DNA of 64,000 nt from Sequoia sempervirens (lineage: Eukaryota; Streptophyta; Pinopsida; Cupressales; Cupressaceae): positions 529,700,863 to 529,764,862 of the forward strand of contig VDFB02193867.1 in NCBI GenBank assembly GCA_007258455.2, read 5' to 3'. The notes beneath the pieces were generated by a model. The model did not search any database. It was not told where the DNA came from and saw only the letters and a program-made list of their open reading frames with translations. Numbering within the stretch: the stretch's first letter is position 1; every line of letters begins with the position of its first letter. Shown here piece after piece: positions 1 through 10,464 of the stretch. Made by a program: the position numbers and the translations under genes.

Positions 1-300
1 AGGAGGGACAAAGCTCAGGGACTAGACCCCTTGAATTTGGATCATAGAATATCGATGACTTGAGTGAGGATGGACGAACATCGAGTGAGATAGATGATTT
101 GGAGGAGAGTAATACCATAGACCTTGACATCACTATCGAGCACCATGACCATGTTGCCATTAGAACCCTCACTACTATTGACCTTAACCAATCCAATGAT
201 CCTTTACCTCTAATACACCCTAAACTTATTGACTCGGAGTAAACTGAGCCTTTTAATGTACCTATCTTTGTGGAGGGTAAAAGCAAGAAGTTAGGTACAT
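1..300 (+). pseudogene. Possible coding remnant of a retroelement
   Basis: An open stretch at 60-242 encodes an acidic peptide rich in Asp, Glu and Ile, ending in a motif like 'PLIHPKLIDSE'. Upstream codons in the same frame are interrupted by a TAG near 47. Acidic spacers of this composition occur between protease and RT in the gypsy elements further right (for example near 27.2-27.5 kb), so a retroelement spacer fragment is possible. No domain is recognised and no neighbour confirms it. Confidence 0.2.
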
Positions 301-319
301 GAAGGGAAATTTTGGGAAA

Positions 320-600
320 AACAAAAAGTTTCACATGAAACGCGTACATGTTTTCAAAAAATGCATATGCATTACAGATTGGGTACCTGAGTCTAAATCC
401 GAACGCGTATGTGTTTAGATTCAGGAACACAAACCAAAAAATGTGTATGCGTTATGAAACACATACACATTTAGAACGCATACACATTTTGAAACACATA
501 CACATTTTGCAAAGGTATTTATTTTTTAAAATTAGTGACTGTGTTTCATTTTTTCTCACATTTTCATCTAAGCCAGAGAAGAAGAGACCAGATTGTGTAC
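320..600. repeat. Left cluster of ACGCGTATGTGTTT-type motifs
   Basis: At least seven short motifs of the form ACGCGTAC, GCGTATGTG or AACACATACAC recur here in both orientations. AACGCGTATGTGTTT at 402-416 is matched exactly by its reverse complement at 13314-13328. A second ACGCGTAC lies at 340-347 and another again near 13.36 kb. CpG-containing motif clusters of this kind resemble subterminal repeats of DNA transposons. Exact element ends were not found. Confidence 0.45.
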
Positions 601-759
601 GCATTTCAAAGGCCCTGATTGAAGAAAATTTTCACTGCCACCTCCTCCCATTGACACAACCGACCTTAGTGACCTCCAAGTTGGTTGAATTCTACATTTT
701 TTTGGTTTATATCTTGCTTTTTTGTTTTGTAATTAGTATTTAGTTTTTGTTTGTTTAGT

Positions 760-2439
760 TTGTTTTAATTCAATATTTTATAGTTTTTAATTGTGTTTAA
801 AAACCCAAAAACATCAACGAAACAAAGAACATTAAATTGTAAATCAAAAACCACAAAAACTAAACCTAAATTGGACACATTTAACTTAGAAATAAAAACC
901 CTAGAAACCCTAGGTTACAAAATTTACATAGGTCCCTAAAAACTAATTTACATAGGTTAATCCTTGGACCTAAACCCTAAAATGTAAACCTAAAACCCTA
1001 TTTACCCTAAAATGTAAACCTAAAACCCTAAATTAGGGCTCCTTGGAGGTTTAGATTACATTTTTTATTTGACATAACCTTCTTTGTATGATTTCTACTC
1101 TTACTCATGGTTCTTAGTTTATTTAGGGTGGAAGTGATGACAAGTTCAATACTAGGGGCATGCGATATAATAGAAGAGGTAAAATAAGGATGTGTAGTAA
1201 GATTTGATGGCATAGCATGTAGGGAGGGATCACATTATAGTCCATAGGTTAGGTACATTTTGGTATGTTGTTGGTGATCCACACAACTACCAATGAAATT
1301 CATAATTGACTTATAAAGAGGTACAAACAATCAATGCATAGATCTATATATTAACCAACAAATTGATTTAATTATAATATTTTCACATAATATAAATGAT
1401 AGCTAATTTTATCTCAAAAAACTTCATGATTGTATAATTTAACTTGAGAAAGTGTACCAGTGAAGTAAAATAATGTACCTCATGTGAAACTATGTGCTTG
1501 ATTTAATAAGTGTATATATCATGATGCTAGTTGATATGAGCATGTAATCACTCTATATCTTGATGTTATTAGCTTATTTAGTGTATGATATATTCTCTTA
1601 AAAAAGCAAAGAAATGAAAGTCATACTTGTTAATCTAGACTATGTGCAATATGGATAGCCAGACACATAAATGTTATAAATCAAATAAATATTAAAATGT
1701 GAGGCATGAATAATTTCTACCCATTTCTATTATTTGGATGAGATCCTTTGTGAATTATGTAAGGATTCATTATATTCATATTTGAGCCTTAATTTATAGG
1801 ATGTTATTCATAAGATCTATAGGTTGTGTAATCTAGTTCCTATTTTAACTCTCATGTGTAGTGGCATTGTTCTAGATTAGGAAAACTAAATGTTGTATTT
1901 TCTGTAAACTAGTGTATTAAGGCTAACTTGTAGCATGAACATTTCAATGGAAAATTCAAATTACCTTTTTAAGAAACTTGATAGATGATTCATAAATGCA
2001 AGCGAATTCTATAACCAAAGGTTTATTTTCTAATATTATTTATTTATTGAATTGATCAATTAATTCCTCACTTAGTGGTAGTTAGGTTCTTTTTTGAAAA
2101 CCCATGTGTCTAGAATTTATAAATATGAAGGAAGAGTCGATATGCCATAGAAAATTTTCAAAAAATATATGATTAGAAAAAAAATTGGGTCTAAATCACT
2201 TTAGATCATCCAAGAGTGCTTAGAGGGAAATAGGTTCAAAATCCATCTTAACTCAACAACTTAGTTATAATTGAAATCTAAAATTCCTAATTGCTGATAT
2301 ATTGAAGCTATTCCTAGAGTGTCACATATTTTATTCAAAGCACTAAGTTTAGGTGGTAGGGTTTCTCATTTACTTGTAAAAATTTATTCATGTGTCTTCT
2401 ATATGTTTTCATGTCATCAAATCTCTAAATCTAAACCCT
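760..2439. other. AT-rich stretch without a gene; CCCTAAA-like repeats at 890-1040
   Basis: No supported coding region. At 890-1040 the sequence contains interrupted copies of the plant telomere heptamer CCCTAAA/AACCCTA, for example the repeated phrase 'cctaaaaccctaaattaggg'. More copies lie at 2425-2450 and 3120-3186. They are degenerate and dispersed, not a true telomere tract. The 61-codon minus-strand ORF at 1028-1213 has no recognisable features. Confidence 0.5.
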
Positions 2440-2828
2440 AAACCCTAAAAGCATTCATTTTGTTGTAGGACCTTAAAATGAAATTTGGTTGCCTTATGCA
2501 ACTCCACCAAATTTTATTCCCTTAAGCCATGGAACATTTTTTTCTAGGAACTCACTAGAAATAGATCTCCTTAAGCCATCCTATCACCCTAAATCATAAA
2601 TCAATGTCTTAAGGGGTCCTAATATGAAATTTCTTAAGGGGATCAAAGAAGTTCTCAAAATTTGGTGAATAGATCTCAAGCTCATCTTTGTTTATAGATC
2701 TCAAGCTCATCTTTGTTTATTTTCTACATTGCAATTAGGTCACTAGCAGATCTATGTGTCCCTTTGAATGTATTCGATTAATTTTTCATTCTTATATTTA
2801 GTATTCTTTGAAAACAATGAATGAGATT
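2440..2828. repeat. Direct repeat, copy 1
   Basis: About 390 bp running from 'aaaccctaaaagcattc' to 'gaatgagatta', repeated at 3174-3535 with the same order and few substitutions. This copy contains an extra internal tandem duplication of about 25-27 bp at 2672-2721 ('agatctcaagctcatc' twice), which accounts for its greater length. No coding function seen. Confidence 0.8.
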
Positions 2829-3173
2829 ATAAATTTTAATGTTAGTGTTAAACTTATAATTTCTTCTTAACTACTTTGTCCCACTATAGAGAACTTGTGT
2901 CTCTTATCATGAAATTTGAAATTTTATATAAATCAATCTATATCCTTGTATTTAATTAAATTCTATGTCATACTTGATTAATACATCTATTCATAATCAA
3001 TATACCTTAGCTCTATAGATATACTCTTGAATTGGGAAACAAGAGCTATCTCAATCAACTGTTCCACAAGAAAATATTGATCACTAACTTGCAAGTCCAT
3101 TATTCCAAGGACCATTCAAACTTCACCCTAAGTTCCCTAAACCATAAACCCTAAACTCTAAAATCTAATCCCT

Positions 3174-3535
3174 AAACCCTAAAGCATTCATTTTGTCATA
3201 GGACCTTAAAATGAAATTTGGTTGCCATAGGTAACTCCACCAAATTTTATTCCCTTAAGCCATGGACCATTTTTTCCTAGGACCTTACTACACATGGATC
3301 CCCTCAAGCCATCCTATCATCCTAAATTGTAAATCAATTTCTTAAGGGGGAATGACATTTCTTAAGGAGATCAAAAGAGTTCTCAAAATTTGGTGAATAG
3401 AGCTCAAGCTCATCTTTTTTAATATTTTGTACATTGCAATTAGGTCACTAGCATATATCTATGTGTCCCTTTGAATGTCTTCTATTAATTTTTCATTCTT
3501 ATCCTTAGTATTATTTGAAAATAATGAATGAGATT
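3174..3535. repeat. Direct repeat, copy 2
   Basis: Second copy of the repeat at 2440-2828, same orientation, about 0.73 kb downstream. It lacks the small internal duplication. The pair could be a segmental duplication or the ends of a small element, but no TG...CA termini or target duplications were found. Confidence 0.8.
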
Positions 3536-3811
3536 AAAATATTTAATAAAACCCCATAATTTCATTTCTATCCTTCATATTAACAACTGCACACTGGACT
3601 CAATTTAATGTGTGTACATGCTACACATTTTTAATGTTATGTATTTTTTAATGTTATAAATCAAATTGTCTTCAAATGAAATGTATTTTGAATTTGTGCA
3701 TGTTCAATGTGATTTTTAAATAAATTTCAATTTTTTTGCATTATTTAATTAGTTTGTTGATATATATTTTTTAGTTGTTTAACACATTGCAATTTCCATA
3801 TCATTGCTCAC

Positions 3812-4774
3812 ATGGATCTAGTGTTTAATATAGAGGATTTTATGCCCGATCAAGAAATTCCTATAGATCTCGTACATCCTAATCCACCACATGAACAAAA
3901 CCCTAGCACACCTCTAGACTCTCCACCACCTAACCCCCACCCCCTCCTATAGTTGATCAAGATCAATTAAGAGAGAATATCTGAGCAAACCTTATTGTCA
4001 TTCAGGGAAATATAGATCTAATAAAAAATGAGCCTAGAGCCCCTCCCCATCTCACATGATTTGCATCTACAATGCAAACTATTGTCAATTATGTTTGATC
4101 TATTGATGTGAACCTAGATAGGTTCCATCAATGGAGAGACTAGAGGAGAAAATTATATGCAAATGGATTGTCATATAAAGAAATCAATGACCTGAAAATT
4201 ACCAAAAAATCCATGTGCCAATATTTTATTAACCCCCAAATAAACCAACCAATTCCACCCATGAAAAAATGAATTTCAATTTTATGGTGTAGCCACCCCC
4301 AGATAGCTGTGCATTTTTGGGATAGATGGTGTATGGTGTTTGATAATCCACCACATGGAAAGTGAGGTAGCCTTATACATTTTGAGAAAGTTATGGGTTG
4401 AGTTTGAGTTGGGTAAAACACCCAACTATTTTGATATGAGGTCATTTCAGGGAGTTGGGCATGGCATGCCACAACATAGACTAGGAGCATGTGTCGATCC
4501 TTAGCAACATGATCCAAATGCTCTTATTGTTCCTCCCTCTCTTGGTGTTTTTGCTACATTTTAGTAGTAGACCATGTTATCGACATTAGGAGCATTGAGT
4601 TCACTTTCAAGACATCTCACTCATCAGACTACACGTGCAGCGACTAAAGTGGCCAATAGAAAGCATGGAGGCTCGAGCTATAGGGATACTCAGACATCCA
4701 CTTCAAGTGATGCACATGCATCTAGGACGGGGTCATACCTAAATTTACTATATTCTGAGGATTGTCCTACACAG
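3812..4774 (+). pseudogene. Long first exon of an unrecognised multi-exon gene (decayed)
   Basis: An ATG at 3812 opens a Pro-rich N terminus ('MDLVFNIEDFMPDQEIPID'). The same frame is recovered at 4574-4774, ending 'SEDCPTQ' at a CAG|GTATG splice donor (4774/4775). Between them the reading frame survives only piecewise in other frames, with TGA or TAG at plausible Arg/Gln codons and about three small indels. Recognisable pieces include 'KEINDLKITKKSMCQYF' and 'SFQGVGHGMPQHRLGACV'. The continuity of amino-acid-like composition across the breaks argues for a real ancestral exon of about 320 codons. I do not recognise the family. An unbroken minus-strand ORF at 4140-4517 is judged a shadow of this exon. 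The gene converges on the transposase-like gene to its right and may be the second gene of the same DNA transposon. Confidence 0.5.
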
Positions 4775-4887
4775 GTATGTTCATCTTTTAAACTTAAATT
4801 TAATTCAAGTTTGAAATGTGAAAAATTCAAGTAAATAATAACATCAAATTATATATATAATATTAATTAAATAAGTGTTTGGTGTAG

Positions 4888-5801
4888 ACAGATGATCACA
4901 TGATGCCTAAAACTCAATATGATAATCATGTGTATATGTTGAGTGTTGTAGATCTGGGCTCACCTTTTGGATAGGTACTTGAACCAATATATATTAAATA
5001 ATTTGTGTGGATATATCTGATTTAATTTGAATTTTTACACATGTGTGAATTGATATATTATATCTAAATTTAGGGAGGTCATACGATACCTAGTATTGAC
5101 GAACCACAAGTTACAGTGGTGAGCACTCCTAAGACATAATCAACTTAGGTGCGTGCTTTCAAAAGTTTTTTACGTTTAAATTAAATACACATCATAGATC
5201 TAATTTAATTTTTTCATTTACATACACGTGTGAATGATCTATATGAACTTTTGTAAATCTATATGCAGGGATTTCATGAGATACCCATGGTGGGTGCACC
5301 TAAGACATCATCGGCATTTATGCATGGGCAATCTCAAGTGTGTGATCATGAGGTCATATCATTTGAGGTTGTAAACTTTACTTTAAATCTCCTATACAAT
5401 TTTTATGGACCTTTTAAATATATATATATATTCAAGGTTTTCACATATTGTTTGTAGCTTTATATGAATATGTAGGATATAGTAGATCAGGCATTTGCAT
5501 CTTCTCAAGTGACAGTTATGCTACCCGTTGAAGAAAATGTGTCGGTAGATTCACATAATCATATGGTAATTTATGCATACTAGAAATCATTTTTACTATA
5601 TTTACTAGGTATTTAATTAAATTTATTTTTATCTAAAAGTTTATATTTTCAAGTTTAAATATATTTAATTATATCAAAATTTCTAAAATAATTTAAATCT
5701 AATTTCAAGTTTCTTGTACTCTTTTACAGCATGATGTAGGTACATCTAGTCGACATGGAACAAAGAGGAGACTTGATTTGACTGATCATCATGAAAGTTA
5801 G
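4888..5801 (+). pseudogene. Five symmetric phase-0 small exons (3' part of the same gene)
   Basis: Exons with AG acceptors and GT donors lie at 4888-4974, 5074-5148, 5269-5367, 5476-5565 and 5730-5801: 87, 75, 99, 90 and 72 nt, every one divisible by three. All join in phase 0 to each other and to the donor at 4774. Two exons carry TAG, and one a TAA, where Gln is likely. The last exon ends with a basic patch 'GTKRRLDL' followed by 'TDHHES' and TAG at 5799-5801; the patch could be a nuclear localisation signal. Several exons share a loose pattern (His, Met-Pro, Val-Thr-Val), as if derived from duplicated modules. Function unknown. The consistent splice phases are the main evidence that this was a gene. 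Confidence 0.6.
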
Positions 5802-6455
5802 ATGGTTTTATATTTTATGGACTATAGATCTCTAGTTTTATTTAAATATATGTGTTGGACTTGACATATAAATTTTATGGACTATCTATCTCTAGTTTTA
5901 TTTTGAACATGTTATTATCATATTTGTGTTTATTTATATTAGTTGACTTTAATATGATGACTATATATGTAGTCAATCATGAGATCGTGTTATGTTCATT
6001 TTCATGATTATATGCACTCATGTATCTATATTTATATTTTATCAAATTTGCAAGTAATACATGTACTATATAAATTCATATCTAGAATCAAATTTCATAT
6101 ATATAATTTATCACATGGTAGGTGAAAAATTAAAACATTCCTTAAATAGTTTAGATCATATTCATAATAAATTATGGCTAGGTAATTTTAACTATTTTTT
6201 CCAATTAGATAGCAAATATTTGAATCAATAAACAAAAAAATATCTACTCGTATGTATAAAATGTATAATCTGTACAATTGAATATATAAAATGTGGTAAA
6301 TACAAGACACGAAATGTATAATCTATAAAATTGGAACAAGATATTTAAAAAGTGACATTGAACAAACATATATAATGTATATTGATGTTTAATACAACTA
6401 TATAACATGATGAAACATATATATGCATGTAGATACAATTAAAGCTTATCAACTT
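5802..6455. other. AT-rich spacer between two convergent genes
   Basis: No gene supported. The stretch separates the 3' ends of the plus-strand small-exon gene and the minus-strand transposase-like gene. It contains two copies of 'ttttatggactat' near 5810 and 5873. The 64-codon minus-strand ORF at 6244-6438 is Tyr/Phe-rich low-complexity and is not considered a gene. Confidence 0.5.
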
Positions 6456-6659
6456 TTAGGTGAAGACCAAAAATTGATATTTACATAGTCTCTTGATAAA
6501 ATAATTTTTCAGTTCAACAATCACATGGTAGACCGACTTGATGAGAACCTGCAAAAATAATTAATGTAAGTAACTACAATTTTTATGAGTCATTTAAGTA
6601 AAAAAATCATGTGAGAAAAGAACAATATATAGTAAATTCCATACAAATTCAAATGATGT

Positions 6660-7680
6660 TTTCCATAGGATGGATTAAGGGGACCTAAGAGGATATATAG
6701 ATTAAAGGGGGTCTCAAGAGAATGCCTTAAGGGGAGTTAAGAGGATGGCTTAAGAGGATTCATCTCATGAACCCTAGGATATGGCTTAACAGGTCCTAAG
6801 AGGATGACTTAAGGGGAATTATGAGTGACTTAAGGGATGCAAGATTGTGGATTAAGGGTATGTAAGAGGATATGACTTAAGGGTCCTTTAAGAAGATGGC
6901 TTAAGGGGATGCAAGAGGGTGGATTAAGGGGAGTTGATAAAATTAATTAAAGGGATGTAAGAGAGTGGATTAAGGGGATGCAAGAGGGTGGATTAAGTGG
7001 AGTTGATAGAATGACTTGAAGGGATGTAAGAGGGTGGATTAAGGGGAGTTGATAAAATGACTTAAAGGGATGTAAGAGAGTGGATTAAGGGGATGAAAGA
7101 GGGTGGATTACGAGGAGTTGATAAAATGAATTAAAGGGATGTAAGAGAGTAGATTAAGGGGATGCAAGAATCTCGAAAAATCAAGATCCGAAATAAGTTG
7201 ATAAAAAAATCGTCCGAATGTAACAAGAATATAAGGGGATCAAAGGGTGATTAATCTAAAAGATAGAATGACTTGAAGGGATGAGATAAAAGGATTAAGG
7301 GAGTTGATAGAATCCCTTAAAGGATCGGAAAAGTGGATTAAGGGGTGAGATCATGAGATTACGCGTGGCTTTCAGGCCCTAAGTCATGTCCGAAGGGGAA
7401 TCTCGAGTGACTTAAGGGATGCAAGAATTGAGTGGACTTAAGGGATGCAAGATTGTGGATTAAGGGGATGTAAGAGGATATGATGTAAGGGTCCTTTAAG
7501 AGGATGGCTTAAGGGGATGCAAGAGGGTGGATTAAGGGGAGTTGATAGAATGACTTGAAGGGATGTAAGAGGGTGGATTAAGGGGAGTTGATAGAATGAA
7601 TTAAGGGGATGCAATAGGATGGATTAATGGTACATAAGAGGATGACTTAAGGGATTTTAAGAGAATGGCTTAAGGGGATA
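6660..7680. repeat. G-rich minisatellite with ~20-23 bp units
   Basis: Dozens of diverged units built on 'ggattaaggggatgcaagag', with 'gttgatagaatgactt' variants, fill about 1 kb. Higher-order blocks of roughly 60-65 bp repeat within it (for example 6920-7150 and 7500-7620). An irregular segment at 7170-7420 interrupts the pattern. The array lies where the transposase-like gene would have its last intron, between candidate exons at 6548 and 7779. No coding function. Confidence 0.9.
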
Positions 7681-8383
7681 TGAAATCAATTATAAACTTT
7701 TTATAAAATGATAATGAATTAAATTTAGTTTTATATTTATGCTATCAATTAAATGTATCTAGAACTATATATAGTTACCTGTCTCTAGATTCAAAATCTA
7801 TTGTAATATATGTGCATCTCCTCTTTTTTTTGTAAACTATCTAATTTTGGGAGACCTGAAACAAAAAATGATATAAAACTTTAATTAGGAAATGATTAAA
7901 GATAAATATATATCAGTTAAATATATATACAACTATATATACTTACCAATATTTATTTAATCTATTGTACCATCTGCATCCTCTCTTTTTTTGTAATGCA
8001 TCTATGATTGTCTCATGATTATCCATTGAAAGTTTCCATAAAAATTTGTTAGCAGGCCTCCCTTGATATCTAACTAGTTTTATATTGGTTACCAAAATCA
8101 AATGTGAATAATGTATAATCTTCTCATGTCTTTCATAATCTTCAAATGCAGGCAAGCCATTCTTTCTCATCAAATATTTTCAAATATGAGTGCCAATAAC
8201 AACCGCTGAACCAATTGGATACTCAAAGTTTTCATCATCCACTCTAGGATGTACCAACTCATGTTTTCTCTCAACACATCTAGACGACCAGTACTTCATC
8301 TCCTCTTCATTCCCCTCAGGTGCAACAACAACATACACATGTCCTACAAAAATAAATACAAAATTCAATAAAGAGTGACTTAT

Positions 8384-9872
8384 TGATAGGGAGGTTGGAT
8401 GAAAGAATCACTATTTCATGCTCTGGGTCTTGCTTGGAAGACTCCTAGGTGTCTTACTTCACCACCTTAACCTTTAGGACCTTCCTCATGTTTAGGTACC
8501 CCTGGTTCTCCTGGCCAATCCCACTACCATCACAATTCAACCTACCAAGTCAATCTTGGTGCAATATCTCTAACTCTTCCTTAGCCTTAATCTACCCTAA
8601 AGACTAACATTCCCCGAGAACTAAAGCTTGGTTTTGTAAGGGTGTGGAGATGCTTCTACTGACTTAATTCCACCCTGTTAAGGCTTAGAAAGATCCATCT
8701 AACTCCATCTTTTCATCGCTTCCACCAAACCCTCATTTAGGGTTAAAAAAAGCTACTAACCTAGGAGCCCCAATTAGGTCTCCACTTCCGAGAAAACAAG
8801 TTGTCTCTCCTAACTTTTCCAACTCAGAATCTTTCCTTTGGCTTCTTGGTGCTTATGCCTACCACTTGAATATTTTAAAGGTCTTAACCCTCAACTGGCC
8901 ATACCCAGGCCTAAACCACAATTTGGCAATAATTAGGTCTTTTAAAGCCATTTTCCTATCCTTCCTACAATTGTTAGAGATTACTAACACCAGACGGTTA
9001 GATGCATCTTCCTCCTACATTCAATACCTTATCAAGGCTCATGTCTGCCCTCTCCACACCATGTTTTTCTAGGAGATGAACACCCCTGCAACCCAAGTGC
9101 TCTGCACTTCTTGTCTTCCCTAGCCGGACTCTTCTTAGCTTGCCTAGGAGAAGACTCATAGTGATATCCTGACTACTAAAGACTCCTAACCCTACCATAT
9201 TTACAATCATGGAGTCTAGCCACAATCCCAAAAATCCTGTACACTAGGTACAGTGGAAATGTGAACTAAACCTCCATTTTCCACAGTCTTCCAGTCAGAA
9301 CAACAACTAAAAGATACAAACTAATTACACAAGATTGCTTGAAATGAATAAACTAGCTACCTACTGTTCCATTGGAAGACAAATGCACTACTTCCTACAC
9401 GTTACACAATGTCAGGATCACTCTATTAACACACAATTCAAAGCAAAAACAAAAACCAGAAAAAATTACACCAATTTATCACTGTCTTCTCTTGTGTTCA
9501 TAAGTTTCCAATAATGCAAAATCTTCCAACCTTCTCTCAAGTCGAGGCACCCCCTATATAGGTTAACAAGAGTATTATGCCTCCCCTTGGTTGGACATGT
9601 CAGTTACAATGTGGAAAAGTTGCAAAATACACCATTTTGCACTTGTTGCCAATTTCTAGTAAAATGAATTTTTAAACTCATCAGCAAAATGAGTTTCTAA
9701 ACTCATCCACCCTTTCCACTCCTTAACCTACTAATCACTACTAAGAAATACATACTCTAAAACCTCTAACTCTATCTCAATGGTCAACATGACCTTCATG
9801 GTAACACATCAAAAACAAAAATTTATCCTAGACTTCCTATTTGCCTAGTGTTTCCTAGGTGCTCCTGCATCA
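8384..9872. mobile_element. Solo LTR, 1489 bp, in a transposase intron
   Basis: The element begins TGATAGG and ends TGCATCA, with perfect inverted ends TGAT...ATCA. It is flanked by the 5-bp direct repeat CTTAT at 8379-8383 and 9873-9877, the normal signature of LTR-retrotransposon insertion. No internal coding region or second LTR is present, so it is a recombined solo LTR. A TATA-like 'cctatatagg' near 9552 fits transcription on the plus strand, with a U3 of about 1.17 kb. ORFs inside it (8866-9072 and 8998-9231) show no domain and are not genes. It occupies the intron between exons 8343-7947 and 10093-9935. Confidence 0.8.
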
Positions 9873-10259
9873 CTTATATTTAATTCACATATAAACATGC
9901 ATACATACAAAATTCAACTCAATAAATAATGAACCTTCTTGTACAAGATCCAAAACATGATCATAATCATCTGATGCAAACACTTGATTATCTTCAATTG
10001 TTGTTCCATGTTGAACATGTGTCCATGTAGGTGTTAAGGCTCTTTGTTGCCATTGTTTGAACCATTCTATATTTTCACATGCCTTCCAATCACCTACAAT
10101 AAAAAATTGAAAAAATCATGCCAACTCCCTTGTCCATATTGTCCATGTGTTTGTATTCAAACTCTTAAACAAATTCCATTTTTTAGATACATTAATTGTT
10201 TCACAATCTTGTTGAGAAAAAATGTCATTTTCTTCAACTAACCAAAAGTAGCATTGAAT

Positions 10260-10454
10260 GGAGGTTGGGGCCCTAGCTCGGTTGGCTAAATCTTTCCTGT
10301 TGTAGGAGGTTGGTCATGAGGTCTAGTCTCCCCCACCCCCGTGGTACTGAGGGTGTGTCCCGCCAGCGCTAGTCATGTTAAAAAGTTTACCAAGGCACAC
10401 TGTAGTTTATAGGGGGTCATGCTATCCGATTCCTACAGTCTAAAAAAAAAAAAA
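10260..10454 (+). mobile_element. tRNA-derived SINE with 10-bp target duplication
   Basis: About 195 bp flanked by AGCATTGAAT at 10250-10259 and 10455-10464. Near the 5' end TAGCTCGGTTGG resembles an RNA polymerase III A box. About 45 bp further, GGTCTAGTCTCC resembles a B box (GGTTCGANNCC). The 3' end is an A tract at 10442-10454. These three traits together define a short interspersed element copied by LINE machinery. It is inserted in, and splits, the transposase-like coding sequence, so it arrived later. The G+C content is visibly higher than its surroundings. Confidence 0.85.
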
Positions 10455-10464
10455 AGCATTGAAT

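Larger units (their letters stand above)
6456..10250 (-). pseudogene. C-terminal exons of the transposase-like gene
   Basis: Beyond the SINE the frame runs to a TGA near 10114. Then follow candidate exons: 10093-9935 ('GDWKACENIEWFKQWQQ', acceptor TTGTAG), 8343-7947 (acceptor TTTGTAG, donor GTAAGT), 7855-7779 (acceptor TTTCAG, donor GTAACT) and 6548-6456 (acceptor TTTGCAG, stop TAA). The 8343-7947 exon encodes 'VYVVVAPEGNEEEMKYWSS' and 'YQGRPANKFLWKLSMDN' with one in-frame TGA near 8178. The 77-nt exon resembles the end of the preceding one ('LQKKRG' in both), so it may be a duplicated exon. Splice assignments beyond the first two are tentative. Confidence 0.45.

Noticed and set aside
4140..4517. 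Unbroken 125-codon minus-strand ORF
   Set aside because: It lies opposite the piecewise plus-strand exon that leads into well-phased exons. No domain, and the plus-strand reading has consistent protein-like motifs.
6660..7680. CRISPR-like repeat array
   Set aside because: Units are contiguous and diverged, with no uniform repeat plus unique spacers; eukaryotic minisatellite.
8190..8378. Plus-strand ORF opposite the transposase exon
   Set aside because: Antisense shadow of the exon 8343-7947, which has splice borders and continues across its neighbour.
10260..10340. A functional tRNA gene
   Set aside because: A-box and B-box-like motifs are present, but there is no cloverleaf that I can fold, and the poly(A) tail and target duplications show a SINE.
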